Assembly (NCBI RefSeq): GCF_037893015.1
Contig: NC_133661.1
Span: 221,048,299-221,112,298 of the forward strand
Source of the DNA: Macrotis lagotis
Taxonomy: Eukaryota; Chordata; Mammalia; Peramelemorphia; Peramelidae
Reading direction: 5' to 3'
Length of the DNA: 64,000 bases
Made by a program: the position numbers and the translations under genes. Shown piece after piece: positions 38,463-48,734 of the stretch. Position 1 is the first letter of the stretch, and each line of letters opens with the position of its first letter. The notes beneath the pieces were generated by a model, which worked only from the letters and a program-made list of their open reading frames with translations, ran no database searches and had not been told where the DNA came from.

Positions 38463-39264
38463 TTGATGAGAATTCCTCTTCATCTCATCCCTTCCTTTCT
38501 GCTCCCTTTCAGTAATGAATCCTTGTGTAATCAAGAAAGGAAGGAAACAGGCACACTAAAATCAAGTAGTAAGCTTTTATTAAATGTCTGCTACATGCCA
38601 GATACCTAGATATTTGATGGAAGTACAAAGACAAAAGTGAGATAGTCCTTGTCCTCAAGGAACTTAAGTCTCTTACAGGTAGGGCAGGCAATGGAGTTTT
38701 TCTCTAGAAGAATCAGAGGGATAAAAAAATAGAGACAGCAAATTTTCTAGTCGTAGAGGTAGAACTGAAATTCTATTTTTTTCTCAGAACAAGATCAGTA
38801 GGAAAAAGGAGTGGGAAGTAATGTGTGCTGCAACAGCCCAGATGGAAAATTATCTGCTCTGAATTTTCTGGTGAATGGTAAGATGGAGTGTGAAGTATAG
38901 TTTGATGATGGTTTGATTGGACTCATTCAAACAAGATTGAAAAATAGTGAGAACTTCAAAGACATTCTTACTTTGAGTCAAAGTAAAAAGAATGTTATTA
39001 TATCAGATATATTTTCCTTTTTGATAAGCTTAGAAGAAGAGAGTACCTCAAGAATTATTCTAGCTATACAGCCAGGTTTATGAGAGATCTACATTGTGTC
39101 TTCTTGATGAAACAGATTTGTAAAGGCACCCATGAATGAAAAAAAAGTAAATGACATTAATAGAAAAGAATCAAATAATTGAAAGAATAGGACAAGAGAT
39201 TCGAAGTTAAAAAGGTAAGTTACTTTAAATTTCTGTATGTCATGTATAAAATGAATAGGTTAGA

Positions 39265-39395
39265 CAAAGAATAGCTAAGTGATGTAGTAAATAGAGCACT
39301 AGACCTTAAGTCAAGAATATTCATTTTTTTGAATTTCAAATCTGGTCTCAAATACAGTTATGAAGAGTCAGACATCAGTGAAACAACACACCACC
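39265..39395 (+). mobile_element. SINE remnant, + strand
   Basis: AATAGCTAAGTGATGTAGTAAATAGAGCACTAGACC is the SINE head; a fragment of the 3' block (ATGAAGAGTCAGACATCAG) follows after a deletion. Confidence 0.55.
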
Positions 39396-39711
39396 AAAAT
39401 TAGATACGATTATCTTTATAGTCTCTTCTCAGTTTAATAACTAAAGTCAAAATAAAGTTAAATATAAATTATTTCAAAGTTTCTAAGCTTATGAACCAGG
39501 AGGACCAGATTCTGTGCCCTAGCTGTTGTGAAAATGAAATGGTAAAATCATAAAAGTGTTATGAAAAAGATTTAAAGAAAACACATGTTGTATGCTCAAC
39601 AAATACCTTGCAAATGGAATGACTAAAGCACTGGTTAAAAATACATCACCCTAAGAAAGATAATAATGGCATCCAAAAAAACACTCTGATATATAGTATG
39701 TATAAAATGTG

Positions 39712-39832
39712 TGTATATATATATATATATACATACAAATACATATATATACATACAAATACATATATATACATACAAATACATATATATACATACAAAT
39801 ACATATATATATACACACACACACATAAATAT
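39712..39832 (+). repeat. 20-base minisatellite flanked by (TA)n and (CA)n
   Basis: The unit ACATACAAATACATATATAT is repeated four times in tandem without change at 39731-39810. Confidence 0.93.
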
Positions 39833-39945
39833 GTAATATTTGAGTCTAATGTTAGTCATCTTTAGGTTAGGGTGAGGGAGGAAAGAAAAAAAGAAAAAAT
39901 GTTCATGATAATGTTATTTATTTTAAAAGAACAACAAGTTGAGCG

Positions 39946-39965
39946 TAGTAGTAGTAGTAGTAGCA
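39946..39965 (+). repeat. (GTA)n microsatellite
   Basis: Five or six units of GTA, then GCAGCA. Confidence 0.85.
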
Positions 39966-40447
39966 GCACAATCATCTTCTTCTTGTACAAAATTATGGAA
40001 ATACTTCTTTTATTCCATAAAATTAGAGTAAATAATGGTAGGAATGGTAGGGGGGAAAAGAATACATAGTCCTCTCACCAAAAAGGGCACAATGGATGCT
40101 TTTCGTGACCCAGTGTTATTTTCTTCTTATGGATCTGATAATCATTCTCAACCCACAAGTATAAATTGGACTCTATTCAAAATAAATATTAAATAATTGA
40201 CTGACATAGGTAGCACACTGTTAGCAATCTAAAGTGGTTGCATTATGTAAATAGAAATCACAGGAAGCATTTAAATAGGCAAAACAAACATGTTCATGAG
40301 AGAAGCATAGACTCTAGGGAGAACAAGGAATAGTTTTGAAAAAAAGTACTGAGTACCTTGCTATGTATGAAAGAGAAAACTTAGAATAGTGACTTATAGG
40401 GTTGGCCTGGGATTCAAAATAGATCTGGATTCAAATCCTGCAAGAAG

Positions 40448-41230
40448 GTGACTTTGGCACGAACAATCAGCACTCAGGTGGGTAGCTCGTTGGCGGGATC
40501 GGATTCAGAGAGCTCAGAGGAAGAGGGAAGGCCACTCCCTCCCCTGTATCCGTGGGAGGAACTTAGAAGAAACAATGGGGGAACAAGGGGCCCCCAGGGA
40601 GAAGATTCAGGGCCGGAAGTTTCCGAGCGCAGGAAGGGAGGGGTGCAAACAGCCCTCAGGGGTGGCAGGAAGAGGAGCGTGAGTAGGTGGGACCGGGAGG
40701 CTGCTGACGAGGAGGGAGAAGTCCGCGCTGATTGGACAGCTGCTGCGCCCCAGGCTTGGCGGCCCAGCCAGGAAACAGAGGCAAAAAATCCCCCGTGTTC
40801 CTTGTCCGCCCTTCAGAGATCCCCTCAAGGGCTCCGAAGCTCCCCTAGCCATTAGCAGCCTTCCCCCCGACGCTTCATTAGAAGAAATTGTTGACAAATT
40901 GCTGGACATGCCCAGCGAGGATTCAATTCAAGCCTTAGTGACTGCCATGGAGAACCGGGAGGATAGCCTCCTGACCGCCCTTCACGGTATGCAGGTGAGA
41001 CCCACCTGTTTTGGGTGCGGAAAGCCAGGGCACCTCAAAGCACAGTGCAGGCAGCGGCCCCCCCTCCACTTCAGTTCCGACCTGTTATTCCTGTGGAAAG
41101 CCAGGTCACATAGCCAGGTTCTGCCGATCCAAAGGGAAGTCGGGAAAAGGGAAAGGGAGGGGCCCGGCCGCGGGCCCCCCCCCCCCCCCCCCCCCCCCCC
41201 CGTGCTCGAAGACAGCGGCCCCATTACTGT
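40448..41230 (+). pseudogene. gag: Retroviral gag remnant
   Basis: The first 136 codons (40448-40855) are acidic and proline-rich, with LPPLYPWEELRRN, resembling the region between matrix and capsid. The capsid core is absent. From about 40870 the tail of capsid/spacer leads into nucleocapsid, with two CCHC knuckles: CFGCGKPGHLKAQC near 41009-41050 and CYSCGKPGHIARFC near 41080-41122. The two knuckles are in different reading frames, so at least one indel lies in or near the C-rich stretch between them; other frame breaks lie upstream. A basic stretch and a 27-base C run follow. Known role of the intact protein: virion assembly and RNA packaging. This copy is non-functional. Confidence 0.8.
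41175..41201 (+). repeat. 27-base C homopolymer
   Basis: It separates the nucleocapsid remnant from the protease remnant. It codes for a proline run and can change length easily, which may explain frame changes here. Assembly error in its length is possible. Confidence 0.9.
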
Positions 41231-41852
41231 GACTATCCCCGTGAGGGTTGACTATAGAGAAGGGACACAGCAGAGAGAGATCGGGCCTTGGGAAACCTCG
41301 ATGATTCCCATTGAGCTAAATATTTTCCCAGCGCTCATCACAGGGGCTGAGAGATGTGTGGACTTAGTCACCCATACCCAGGTCATTTTTGGTCCCGGAA
41401 GTCCCACATCTGTAAGGGTCACAAACCCCCACCCCTTTCCCACCTTGGTAAAACAGGGCCAAGAGGTGGGAAATGCGCTGCTCTTGCGGACCCCTCCCGC
41501 TCATGTGAACTGGGTCCACCCGGTCAGCTCTGGGAGACCACTGTTAACCGTCACGGTGGAAAATCAGAAGCTCGAAGGGATAATTGACACTGGAGCCGAT
41601 TGCTCTGTCATAAATAGGGGACAGTGGAGGCGCGAGTGGCCACTCCTACAGAGCCCTCAAGCAGTGACGGGGGTGGGGGGCAATAGATCTGCCATGAAAG
41701 CAGCACACGCCCTACGGTGGTCAGCTTTGGAAGAATCTGGACTCTTCACCCCACTGTGCCTACCCGACCTCCCTTATGCATTATGGGGTAGAGATATCTT
41801 GAGCCAGCTTAACCTGACACTTACCACCCCTGATAGCCTGCGGGGAAATTAA
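41202..41852 (+). pseudogene. pro: Retroviral protease (pro) region
   Basis: An open frame runs from the C tract to the TAA at 41850. The catalytic motif DTGA (41586-41597) follows LEGII and precedes DCSVI; the C-terminal part reads LPYALWGRDILSQL, the typical end of class II proteases. The part upstream of WVHPV occupies the place of the dUTPase of betaretroviruses, but I do not see its conserved motifs, so that domain is degenerate, replaced or absent. The frame is -1 relative to the second zinc knuckle, the arrangement expected for gag-pro frameshifting. This frame has no stop, so it is the best preserved part of the element. Confidence 0.8.
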
Positions 41853-41867
41853 TTGGGGCCACTCTAG

Positions 41868-42702
41868 AGATGAGCTTTTCCCCCAGAATAACATGGATTA
41901 ATAAGAAACCTATTTGGGTTGAGCAGTGGCCCCTGACAAAAGAAAAGCTCATCGCCCTCACAGACATAGTAATGACCCTCCTGCACGAGAACAAAGTTGA
42001 ACCGTCCCTTAGCCCGTATAACTCCCCCGTCTTTGTCATAAAAAAGAAAGGGGGGAGTTGGAGAATGTTGATTGATCTTCGGGCAGTAAATGCCAACATG
42101 GTACCCATGGGGACCCTCCAACCTGGTCTCCCTATGCCCACTGCAGTCCCGCAAGGGTGGACTATTATAGTGATTGATGTTAAAGACTGCTTCTATAGCA
42201 TTCCCCTCCACCCGGAGGACAAAGAAAAATTTGCCTTTTCCCTCCCCGCGATCAATTTCCAAGCCCCCAGTAAACGTTATCAGTTCACCATCCTACCTCA
42301 GGGAATGGCCAATAGCCCCACCCTGTGCCAGTTTTACATGGATACTCTGCTACATCCTATCTTTTTAAACAGAAAGGGGGAGTTGGCAGGTCACTGACCC
42401 ATTCAGACCTGTCTCAGGTACTATTTACCATGAATTTCCTACAAGTCAGGGATGACGGCACTACAGCCGCCCAGAGATTTTTCTCCCCAAAAGGACATGC
42501 TAAGAAAGAACCAACACTCCTGCCCTCTCCCACCAAGGCCCTACCAGGCTCTAAAGTCATGTGGAGAGATGAAGAGGGAGGTTGGCATGGCCCTGTAACG
42601 GTAAAGAACAGAAGACAGGGCCACCTGTCATTTCATCCCGAGGATAAGATAGAAGAGCCAGAAAGATGGCTCCCTGTTTACAAGATAAGAGACCTTGATT
42701 AA
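41868..42702 (+). pseudogene. pol: Retroviral pol remnant: RT N-terminal part joined to integrase C-terminal part
   Basis: Codons from about 41870 to 42365 encode the fingers and palm of reverse transcriptase: EPSLSPYNSPVFVIKKK, LRAVNANM, and the first catalytic Asp in VIDVKDCF. The frame then leaves the family after GMANSPTLCQ, before the YMDD motif. Around 42370 the sequence switches, in another frame, to the end of integrase: FTMNFLQVRDDGTTAAQRFF and a C-terminal DNA-binding domain (VMWRDEEGGWHGPV, then RWLPVY). RNase H, the connection domain and the integrase catalytic core are gone. Inactive. Confidence 0.82.
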
Positions 42703-42744
42703 TGCCCAACCCTACGGGGTGAGAGGAATTTCTTTCTTTTTCAG

Positions 42745-43163
42745 GCCTTCTGATCATCGTAGGGATCCTTGGAGGTGCTCCATCTGAAGGAAATCCGACA
42801 TGGGGAATACTCCGAGTTATTCCCTCTCCCCTTCCGGTAGCACGGAACTCCCCGATCTACCCTCGCCTGCTAGTGACCAATACATCGATGGGGCTCCCTT
42901 CTGCCTCGGTGGGGCCCCTCATGTGTGGCCACAGGGGAAGACATCGAGGATCCCATACCATGGAGGGATTGCCAGATGGCGGGAGGATACCCCCTTGAGG
43001 GTGAACAAGGACGCTGATTCTGGGAATCACCCTACTTGTTGTCTGTTTCTGCCGCCTAGCTAGGCGACAGAGGGGCTATATGCTTCTTACTCAGAAAGCC
43101 TTCATGGCCATGGAGACGGGAGAGGATCCCCAAGTCTGGCTAGCCGCCATGCATGACATGTGA
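42745..43163 (+). pseudogene. env: Retroviral env remnant: signal-peptide end joined to membrane anchor and tail
   Basis: A TTTCTTTTTCAG splice-acceptor-like sequence ends at 42744. In the frame starting 42747 it is followed by a hydrophobic segment LLIIVGILGGAPSEG, like the end of a signal peptide, and a short surface-unit piece up to a stop at 42996. A second stop is at 43002. The same frame then opens into ILGITLLVVCFCRLARR, a membrane anchor followed by basic residues, and a tail ending at TGA 43161-43163. Nearly all of the surface unit and the fusion subunit are missing. Confidence 0.65.
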
Positions 43164-43472
43164 CACCTAGGGGTAAGACGAGGTAAACCCCAAGACGGGC
43201 AACTTCTCCTGACCCAGCCACCTAGGACGGGCAAGGTCCTGGGTTGAAGGAGATGACCTAAGACAGGGTTCCTCGCCCCCGGCGGATCCCCAAGTCTGGC
43301 TAGCCGCCATGCATGACATGTGACACCTAGGGGTAAGACGAGGTAAACCCCAAGACGGGCAACTTCTCCTGACCCAGCCACCTAAGACAGGCCCTGAGGG
43401 TGTCGGGCGCCTAGGACGGGCAAGGTCCTGGGTTGAAGGAGATGACCTAAGACAGGGTTCCTCGCCCCCGGC
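43124..43472 (+). repeat. Imperfect direct tandem duplication spanning the env end
   Basis: Copy 1 (43124-43283, 160 nt) and copy 2 (43284-43472, 189 nt) are almost identical and directly abut, both starting GGATCCCCAAGTCTGG. Copy 2 has 29 extra bases near 43384-43413, flanked by a CCTA in both places, consistent with deletion from copy 1 by microhomology. Each copy includes the last codons of env with the stop. Confidence 0.9.
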
Positions 43473-43550
43473 TATCAGAGGCCAGTAGAAATGACACCGC
43501 TTAAGGCTAACCTCAGCACCGCTTAAGGTCACACCAAGTGATAACCTTGT

Positions 43551-43568
43551 AAAACAGAAAGGGGGAGA
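43551..43568 (+). promoter_or_regulatory. Polypurine tract of the provirus
   Basis: AAAACAGAAAGGGGGAGA lies directly before the TG that begins the LTR, the standard position of the plus-strand primer. A 16-base identical copy lies at 42367-42382 inside pol. Confidence 0.8.
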
Positions 43569-43910
43569 TGTTGGGGGCGGGGGGAAGAGGCTTGGCGGTC
43601 GCTTAGAGGGGAAACATAATCACCTTATAAGGGAATGTTACAGAACTCGGCCCCTCATTGAGTAAGAGTTCATGGGAGGGAGGACAGAGGGGATAAAAGG
43701 GTCTGCTGAGAGGTGGGGAGGAGCGGGAATGTGATCACAGAAGAATAAAGACTCATGACCCACCTCAGGCGCTCTGTCTGGTTCTTCCCCCATCAAAGAG
43801 TGGGGGCCGGAGGTACCCCGAAGACTCACCACGCGTTGGACTGGTGAGTAAGAGGACGGACTAGCATTAAGAAGCCGGTGTTGTAAATAAAAACCCGGCA
43901 GCACCTGACA
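43569..43910 (+). repeat. 3' LTR of the class II provirus
   Basis: It starts TGTTGGGGGCGG right after the polypurine tract. It holds a TATA-like GATAAAAGG (43692-43700) and AATAAA at 43744-43749, about 50 bases downstream, so R is short. The end is taken as CACCTGACA at 43910; an earlier end at CCCGGCA (43890) is possible. No second LTR is present for comparison. Confidence 0.7.
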
Positions 43911-44039
43911 TACACTGTAGTTATATATCATGGGCAACTAGGATTGCGATTTAATTGAATTAAGGAATTATTACTGGATGAGAGAATTCCCTTTACAATT
44001 CAAGTTAGTATCTTTTCTGTACCTTAAAATCCTTCCAAG

Positions 44040-44130
44040 TTTCTTGAGAGGCTAAGTGACTTTTCCAGAATCACATAACCAATGTGTATTAAAGTTGTAT
44101 CTTTGACTCAGGTCTAATCTTTTGTATTTA
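44040..44130 (-). mobile_element. MIR-like fragment, minus strand
   Basis: GAGGCTAAGTGACTTTTCCAGAATCACATAACC matches the inverted conserved core. Short and uncertain. Confidence 0.4.
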
Positions 44131-44404
44131 AGTCACATTTATTTTGAAATATATTTTCCTCCTTTCCTTTAAGTGCCCCATCCCTTGTGCCATTTTTTTA
44201 AAAGAAGAAAAACAGAACAGTTAAGTTAACCAATATGTTACCCATGTGTTAGATTATAAATTAAAGAAGAGTTGCTAATATGCTTTCGTAGGGAGTAATT
44301 CTAGTTTCTTCATTTCAGATCATCGAGAACATATTATGCAGCTAGATGTTCCAGGAACACCGATAAAAAGAAAATACTTGACTTCAAATACTTCAGATTC
44401 TTCT

Positions 44405-44490
44405 GATTTATCTCTTTATTTATTTATTTATTTATTCATTCATTCATTTATGTATGTATGTATGTATATATTTATTTATTTATTTATAAT
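44405..44490 (+). repeat. Compound tetranucleotide repeat (TTTA/TTCA/TATG)
   Basis: TTTA units, then TTCA, then TATG, then TTTA again. Confidence 0.9.
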
Positions 44491-45892
44491 TCAAAGCGCT
44501 TGGCTTTATGTCTATTTCGAGACAGATTGTAGAATGGAAAAAAAATACCACAGACTGTGTGTCTTGAACTTTGCATATCTAAAATATATATGTATGTATA
44601 CAGACAAACATGCACACATATTTAGACACATATCTATTTTTCTATCTCTCCATTTCTATTTATGCAATAATGGAAACATAAATGATAAACTCCAAGAATT
44701 TTTCTATCATATCATAACCTGGTGATAAATATTCTACAATCCCTTGGTTTTTCCTGGGTAGATGTTCAAGACAAATTCTGTTAAACAATTACAACTCTCT
44801 TTCCACAGGCTATGTCAGTTTTGAGATTTGATGCAACCAGCATGAAACATTTGAAGGACCTTACCTTAATCTGGAAATCTAATATTAGATGGTTTTAATA
44901 TCATTGGTTCATACAATTTTAGATTTGATTGAATGTTAGAGATCTTCTGGTATAACTCTTAATTTTGGACATGAACAAACTAAGACCTAAGGCATTAAGT
45001 GATATACTGGATTTCACAAAATGAATTCTCATTCTTCCTTCTGATAATGCCTTTGTGGATCCTTTCCAAGACCAAGAGGAGAATGATTAGTGAAGGGTTA
45101 TCAATACTTGTAACAACATCAAGTTTTAGAATGACTAATATAGAAACAGTATTGATAAAATGCTTTCAAAATCTAGACCTCTGACCCCTCTGTGTTCCCT
45201 GAGTGCTTGAGTCTGGAGTTTTTAATTAAAGAAGGTAGCAAAGATAAGCACCACAGTTTAGAAAATGTTAAACCAAGCTTATGGGGGATTCTCAGAGGGA
45301 AGGCACACATTAAGGAAAGTGATATAATTTGAGTTAATGAAGTTTGATTTTAAACATCTGGATCAATTAAACTTCAAGTGCTTAGTTGGGTTCTTGTTCT
45401 ATGACTTCTGCAAATAGTTGTTGCTTATAAACAGGGAAGAGCTAATTGAGAAGATGTGGCAACCTGATGGTAATAGTATCAATTGTGGCTATTATGAAGA
45501 ACTTCATTTTGTGTCTTTTACATCTGAAATCCGGGGAGAATGGGGCTCCACTCTTGTTCTGTTTCAAATGTGCAAGACATCACTAAAACCCAGAAATACT
45601 TTGATCTAGTGGTCAATCATAAGAATTTTCTCAGTTTCCCAAATGAAGGAAGCCTGACTGCAAGCCATGTAAGAAAAATAGATCTTAATTTACAGAAATG
45701 TGAATGTCATTTGCATAATCTTGCTCTGATACTGTATACCCAGATGGTTTTGGGTAAGTGATATCACCATTCTATGCCTTAGTTTCCTTCTACCTAAAAT
45801 AAAAAAAAATTGATCTAGTTATCGTCTAAGGCCTCCTTGCATTGCTTAGTAAATGATTGTTCTAGATGTAGATGGTATTGTAAGTTTTATTG

Positions 45893-46146
45893 CTACTGTT
45901 CTGTTGTTTCAGTCATGTCAGACTTTTTGTGATCCTACTTGGGATTTTCCTGACAAAGATATTGGAATAGTTTGCCATTTCCTTCTCTAGATCATTTACA
46001 GATAGGGAAACCCAGGTAAATGGGGTTAAGTAACTTGCCCAGGATTACATAGATAAAATAAGTGTGAGGTCAGATTTGTATTCAGGAAGATGAGTCTTCC
46101 AAATTCCAGGCCCAGCACCTTTACTGCTGTGCTACCTAACTGACCC
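45893..46146 (-). mobile_element. Longer SINE variant, minus strand
   Basis: Inverted order: TTTCAGTCATGTCAGAC, GACAAAGATATTGGAATAG, GGGTTAAGTAACTTGCCCAG, CTACCTAACTGACCC. Confidence 0.8.
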
Positions 46147-46239
46147 AAGGCTTCCCTTAACTCCTGAATTCTACAACAACACCATTTTAGTTTTCCCTTA
46201 TGACATCTGAAAGATGGTAGCATGATATATTAGAGCTAC

Positions 46240-46402
46240 AAAGGACATCAGAGGCCATGAGTCCAATCTTCTCATTTTTGTAGATTAGAAATGGAGACAC
46301 TAAGAGGTTAAATTACTTAGAGTCACATAGCAAGGAAGTAACTGAACTTAGATGTGAACCTAAGTCTTCCTGTGCTCTGTCCACTTTGTCATACTACCTC
46401 TC
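46240..46402 (-). mobile_element. MIR-like fragment, minus strand
   Basis: CTCATTTTTGTAGATTAGAAATGGAGACACTAAGAGGTT and TTAGAGTCACATAGCAAGGAAG match the inverted consensus. Confidence 0.55.
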
Positions 46403-46433
46403 AAAGCTGTGATTGTTCATTGGGGTGGAGTAC

Positions 46434-46461
46434 GTGCATGTATGTATGTATGTATGTAAGT
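46434..46461 (+). repeat. (ATGT)n microsatellite
   Basis: About six units of GTAT. Confidence 0.85.
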
Positions 46462-46909
46462 GCATCTTGGGCCCAAGTAAGAGGAGTAAAGTAAGAGAAA
46501 GTCTTCTACCTATCCCATGCCAAAACTCAAATGGAGAATTTCTTCCCTTTCAAATAACTTTTCAAATAACTTTTCAATTTCCATTTCAATAAGAAACAAT
46601 AACTGTGTCTTCTCTTTCCATAAAAGAAACATAGGAAGTAACTATGAGCTGAGAGGCACATCTGAAAAACTGCCATGGGCATAACAGACCCCATACATTG
46701 TTGGTAATGAAATATTACTTTTATGCCCACCTGTCTTTTTTAGTATATTTTGTACTGACTTCTGCTACCCATAAACCTGGTAATCCTGGCTCTCCTAACA
46801 GTCAGTCCTATATCCCTCTAGTGTTGAAATGCTCTACTCTAAAAGTATCAAACCCATCTCCCAAAGCTCCCAAGTGGAGCAGAAACAGAATAAGATATAA
46901 TTGGGAAAT

Positions 46910-47370
46910 GTTTTTTCTATTTATTTTTTCACATTACTACACTAGTCTTGTTGTACAAGTAAACATAATCCCCCCTTTCCCCTACAAAGAGAGAAACCTC
47001 ATGAAAAATAAAGTGAGGGGAAAAATATGCTTCAGTCTTCATTCAGATGCCATCAGCTCTGTCTTTGAAATAGATTACATTCTTTATCATAACTTCATTA
47101 GAGAAATTGCCTCAATATTTTTCTCACAGTTGCTATTACTAGCTGTATTTCCCTCCAAACTATTCCTCTACACCCTGATCCTTTCTCTCCTTTTTTAAAA
47201 TCTCTTTTCTCTCACTGTCCCTCCTCAAAAATATGTTATCTGACTAACCTCTCCCATGGTCTTCTTTCTATTCTATCACCTACAACATTACCCCTGTTCC
47301 CTTTCTCCCATCCTTTCCTCTTCTTTTTCCTTTAGGGTAAAATAGATTGCTATACCTATAAAATTGCAAA
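46910..47370 (-). mobile_element. HAL1-like 3' fragment, minus strand
   Basis: It is similar to 48770-49080: both carry CATTACTA...TTGTA.AAGTAAACATAAT, the CATCAGCTCTGTCT segment, ATTACATTCTTTATCATAA, and then a pyrimidine-rich tract. Only the non-coding 3' part is present. Confidence 0.65.
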
Positions 47371-48734
47371 CTATTTAAGAAAATACAATAGAACATTAAA
47401 TAATGTTATGATATATTTTTCTATGTCAATATGAGCTTGCAGCGATCCTTTTGCAGTTTAGTGGCCCCCTTTTCTATTTGCTTTGGAGACCCCTTCTCTG
47501 TACCATTTTCCTTCATCTTCTTGAATTTACTTTTTCTTTGTGCCTGTATTAAAACTGTATCTTGCTCTGGTCATCTTGACCAAACCCTCCCTAACACAAA
47601 CACTCACATTTCTAGACAGTATGGTAAGTACATTTGTAACCAGTATAAAGGAGAAATAACAGGACAAAAAAAGAGAACCTGAGAGTCAGATAAAATTGTC
47701 CCAAAGATCAAAGGAATATAATTTACAAATTGTTTCATATATCAACCAAAATTCAAATCCTGGTAATATGTGCTGAATCAGCAGAAGTCAGCTAGGTGCT
47801 GTGCAGTCATGGAAAACAGATTCTTATCTATACCACATTGGTAGTTCATTAATATATCCAAATCATTTCAAAGTTGTCAGGAAAACTTTAAAGTTAACAT
47901 ATACACATATCATCTTAAAATCATCAGCACTTTTGGAGTTTCTGCTAATCTTACAATGGATGTCTGAAACTTGTTAGAGATTAATATAAGACCATGACCA
48001 CTCTAGTGTCTTTGCCCCCAAAAGCTGCAAATGGTATCATGAAGATGTAACAACTCAGTCCCAAGTTAAAGACTATCAGACCATCATAGTATGTAGCACT
48101 AGGTGGATGAAATGTCATTCTTTCTATATAAAGCTATAGGAGTATTTTCCTCTTAGATTGACAACAATCTGCTCTTGCTCCCCCCCCCCCGCCGCCACTG
48201 ACACATTCATTTTATTTTCAAATGATCCATAATCCAATCATTTGACATTTATTGCAAGAAATTACTAATTGTTGCTTAAATCCAATGCCCTTGTTCTCTT
48301 GGTACCTCCATAGGAATTTTATGATTCAGGATTAACTAGGCAACAAGAGAGAATGAGGAACACTTTTTGGTATAATCTACAACAGAGATTTAATAAATAT
48401 GCCATTAATCATGGGTTGGAGGAGAGCTGTTGTCTTTCAGAATACTTCTAATGCAAATAAAGAAAACTGTCATTTTTCCCATCCAACTAATCGATTGAAT
48501 GTAGATATAAAATAGTCATAGTTTTATTTATTTATAGAACAATGATCTCCTGAAGCTCAATAAAGCACTATGCAACCAAAATAATAGTTTAAAAAAACAG
48601 CAGATTTTCACTGAGTTGAATCCAAAAATTGAACAAAGAAAAGAAAAAGAGAAGGATAGGATTGAAAGACTGCACTGGGTGACTAAAAGAAAATGAAGAT
48701 AGTTAGCCTTTTATCAGTGGACAATTTTCAGTGG
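47371..48734. other. Unassigned sequence between HAL1-like elements
   Basis: No gene or repeat recognised, apart from a run of C at 48180-48190. Confidence 0.5.

Larger units (their letters stand above)
37776..40440. other. Mostly unassigned sequence before the provirus
   Basis: Contains AT-rich repeats, a minisatellite, a SINE remnant at 39265, and at 38565-38695 a segment (TTATTAAATGTCTGCTACATGCCAG, GTCCTTGTCCTCAAGGAACTTA) of an old mammalian repeat I cannot name. 40390-40440 is SINE-like. Confidence 0.45.
40441..43910 (+). mobile_element. Class II (betaretrovirus-like) endogenous retrovirus, internally deleted, 3' LTR only
   Basis: Gag, pro, pol and env remnants occur in the usual order on the + strand, followed by a polypurine tract and an LTR. 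It is class II because of the paired CCHC knuckles, the protease ending LPYALWGRDIL, and an RT with LRAVNANMVPMGTLQPGLP and GMANSPTLCQ. The stretch is about 3.5 kb against 8-9 kb for an intact provirus. The capsid core, the RT from before the YMDD active site through most of integrase, and most of env are missing. I find no 5' LTR or primer-binding site; the left edge abuts SINE-like sequence near 40440. It is markedly richer in G+C than its flanks. It cannot produce virus. Right edge is uncertain by some tens of bases. Confidence 0.88.
43911..45892. other. Unassigned sequence after the provirus
   Basis: A+T-rich with a tetranucleotide repeat; open frames up to 129 codons are low-complexity. 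Confidence 0.5.

Noticed and set aside
39731..39810. Regular repeats that could suggest a CRISPR array
   Set aside because: The units are tandem without spacers, low-complexity, and the genome is mammalian.
40448..40855. A 136-codon open frame read as a host gene
   Set aside because: It is followed by retroviral zinc knuckles and protease on the same strand, and its proline-rich PPLYP segment fits gag.
41011..41232. A separate small CCHC zinc-finger gene
   Set aside because: It is the nucleocapsid part of gag in a shifted frame.
43091..43532. Minus-strand frames with an internal protein repeat
   Set aside because: They are the reverse of the tandem duplication next to the proviral LTR.
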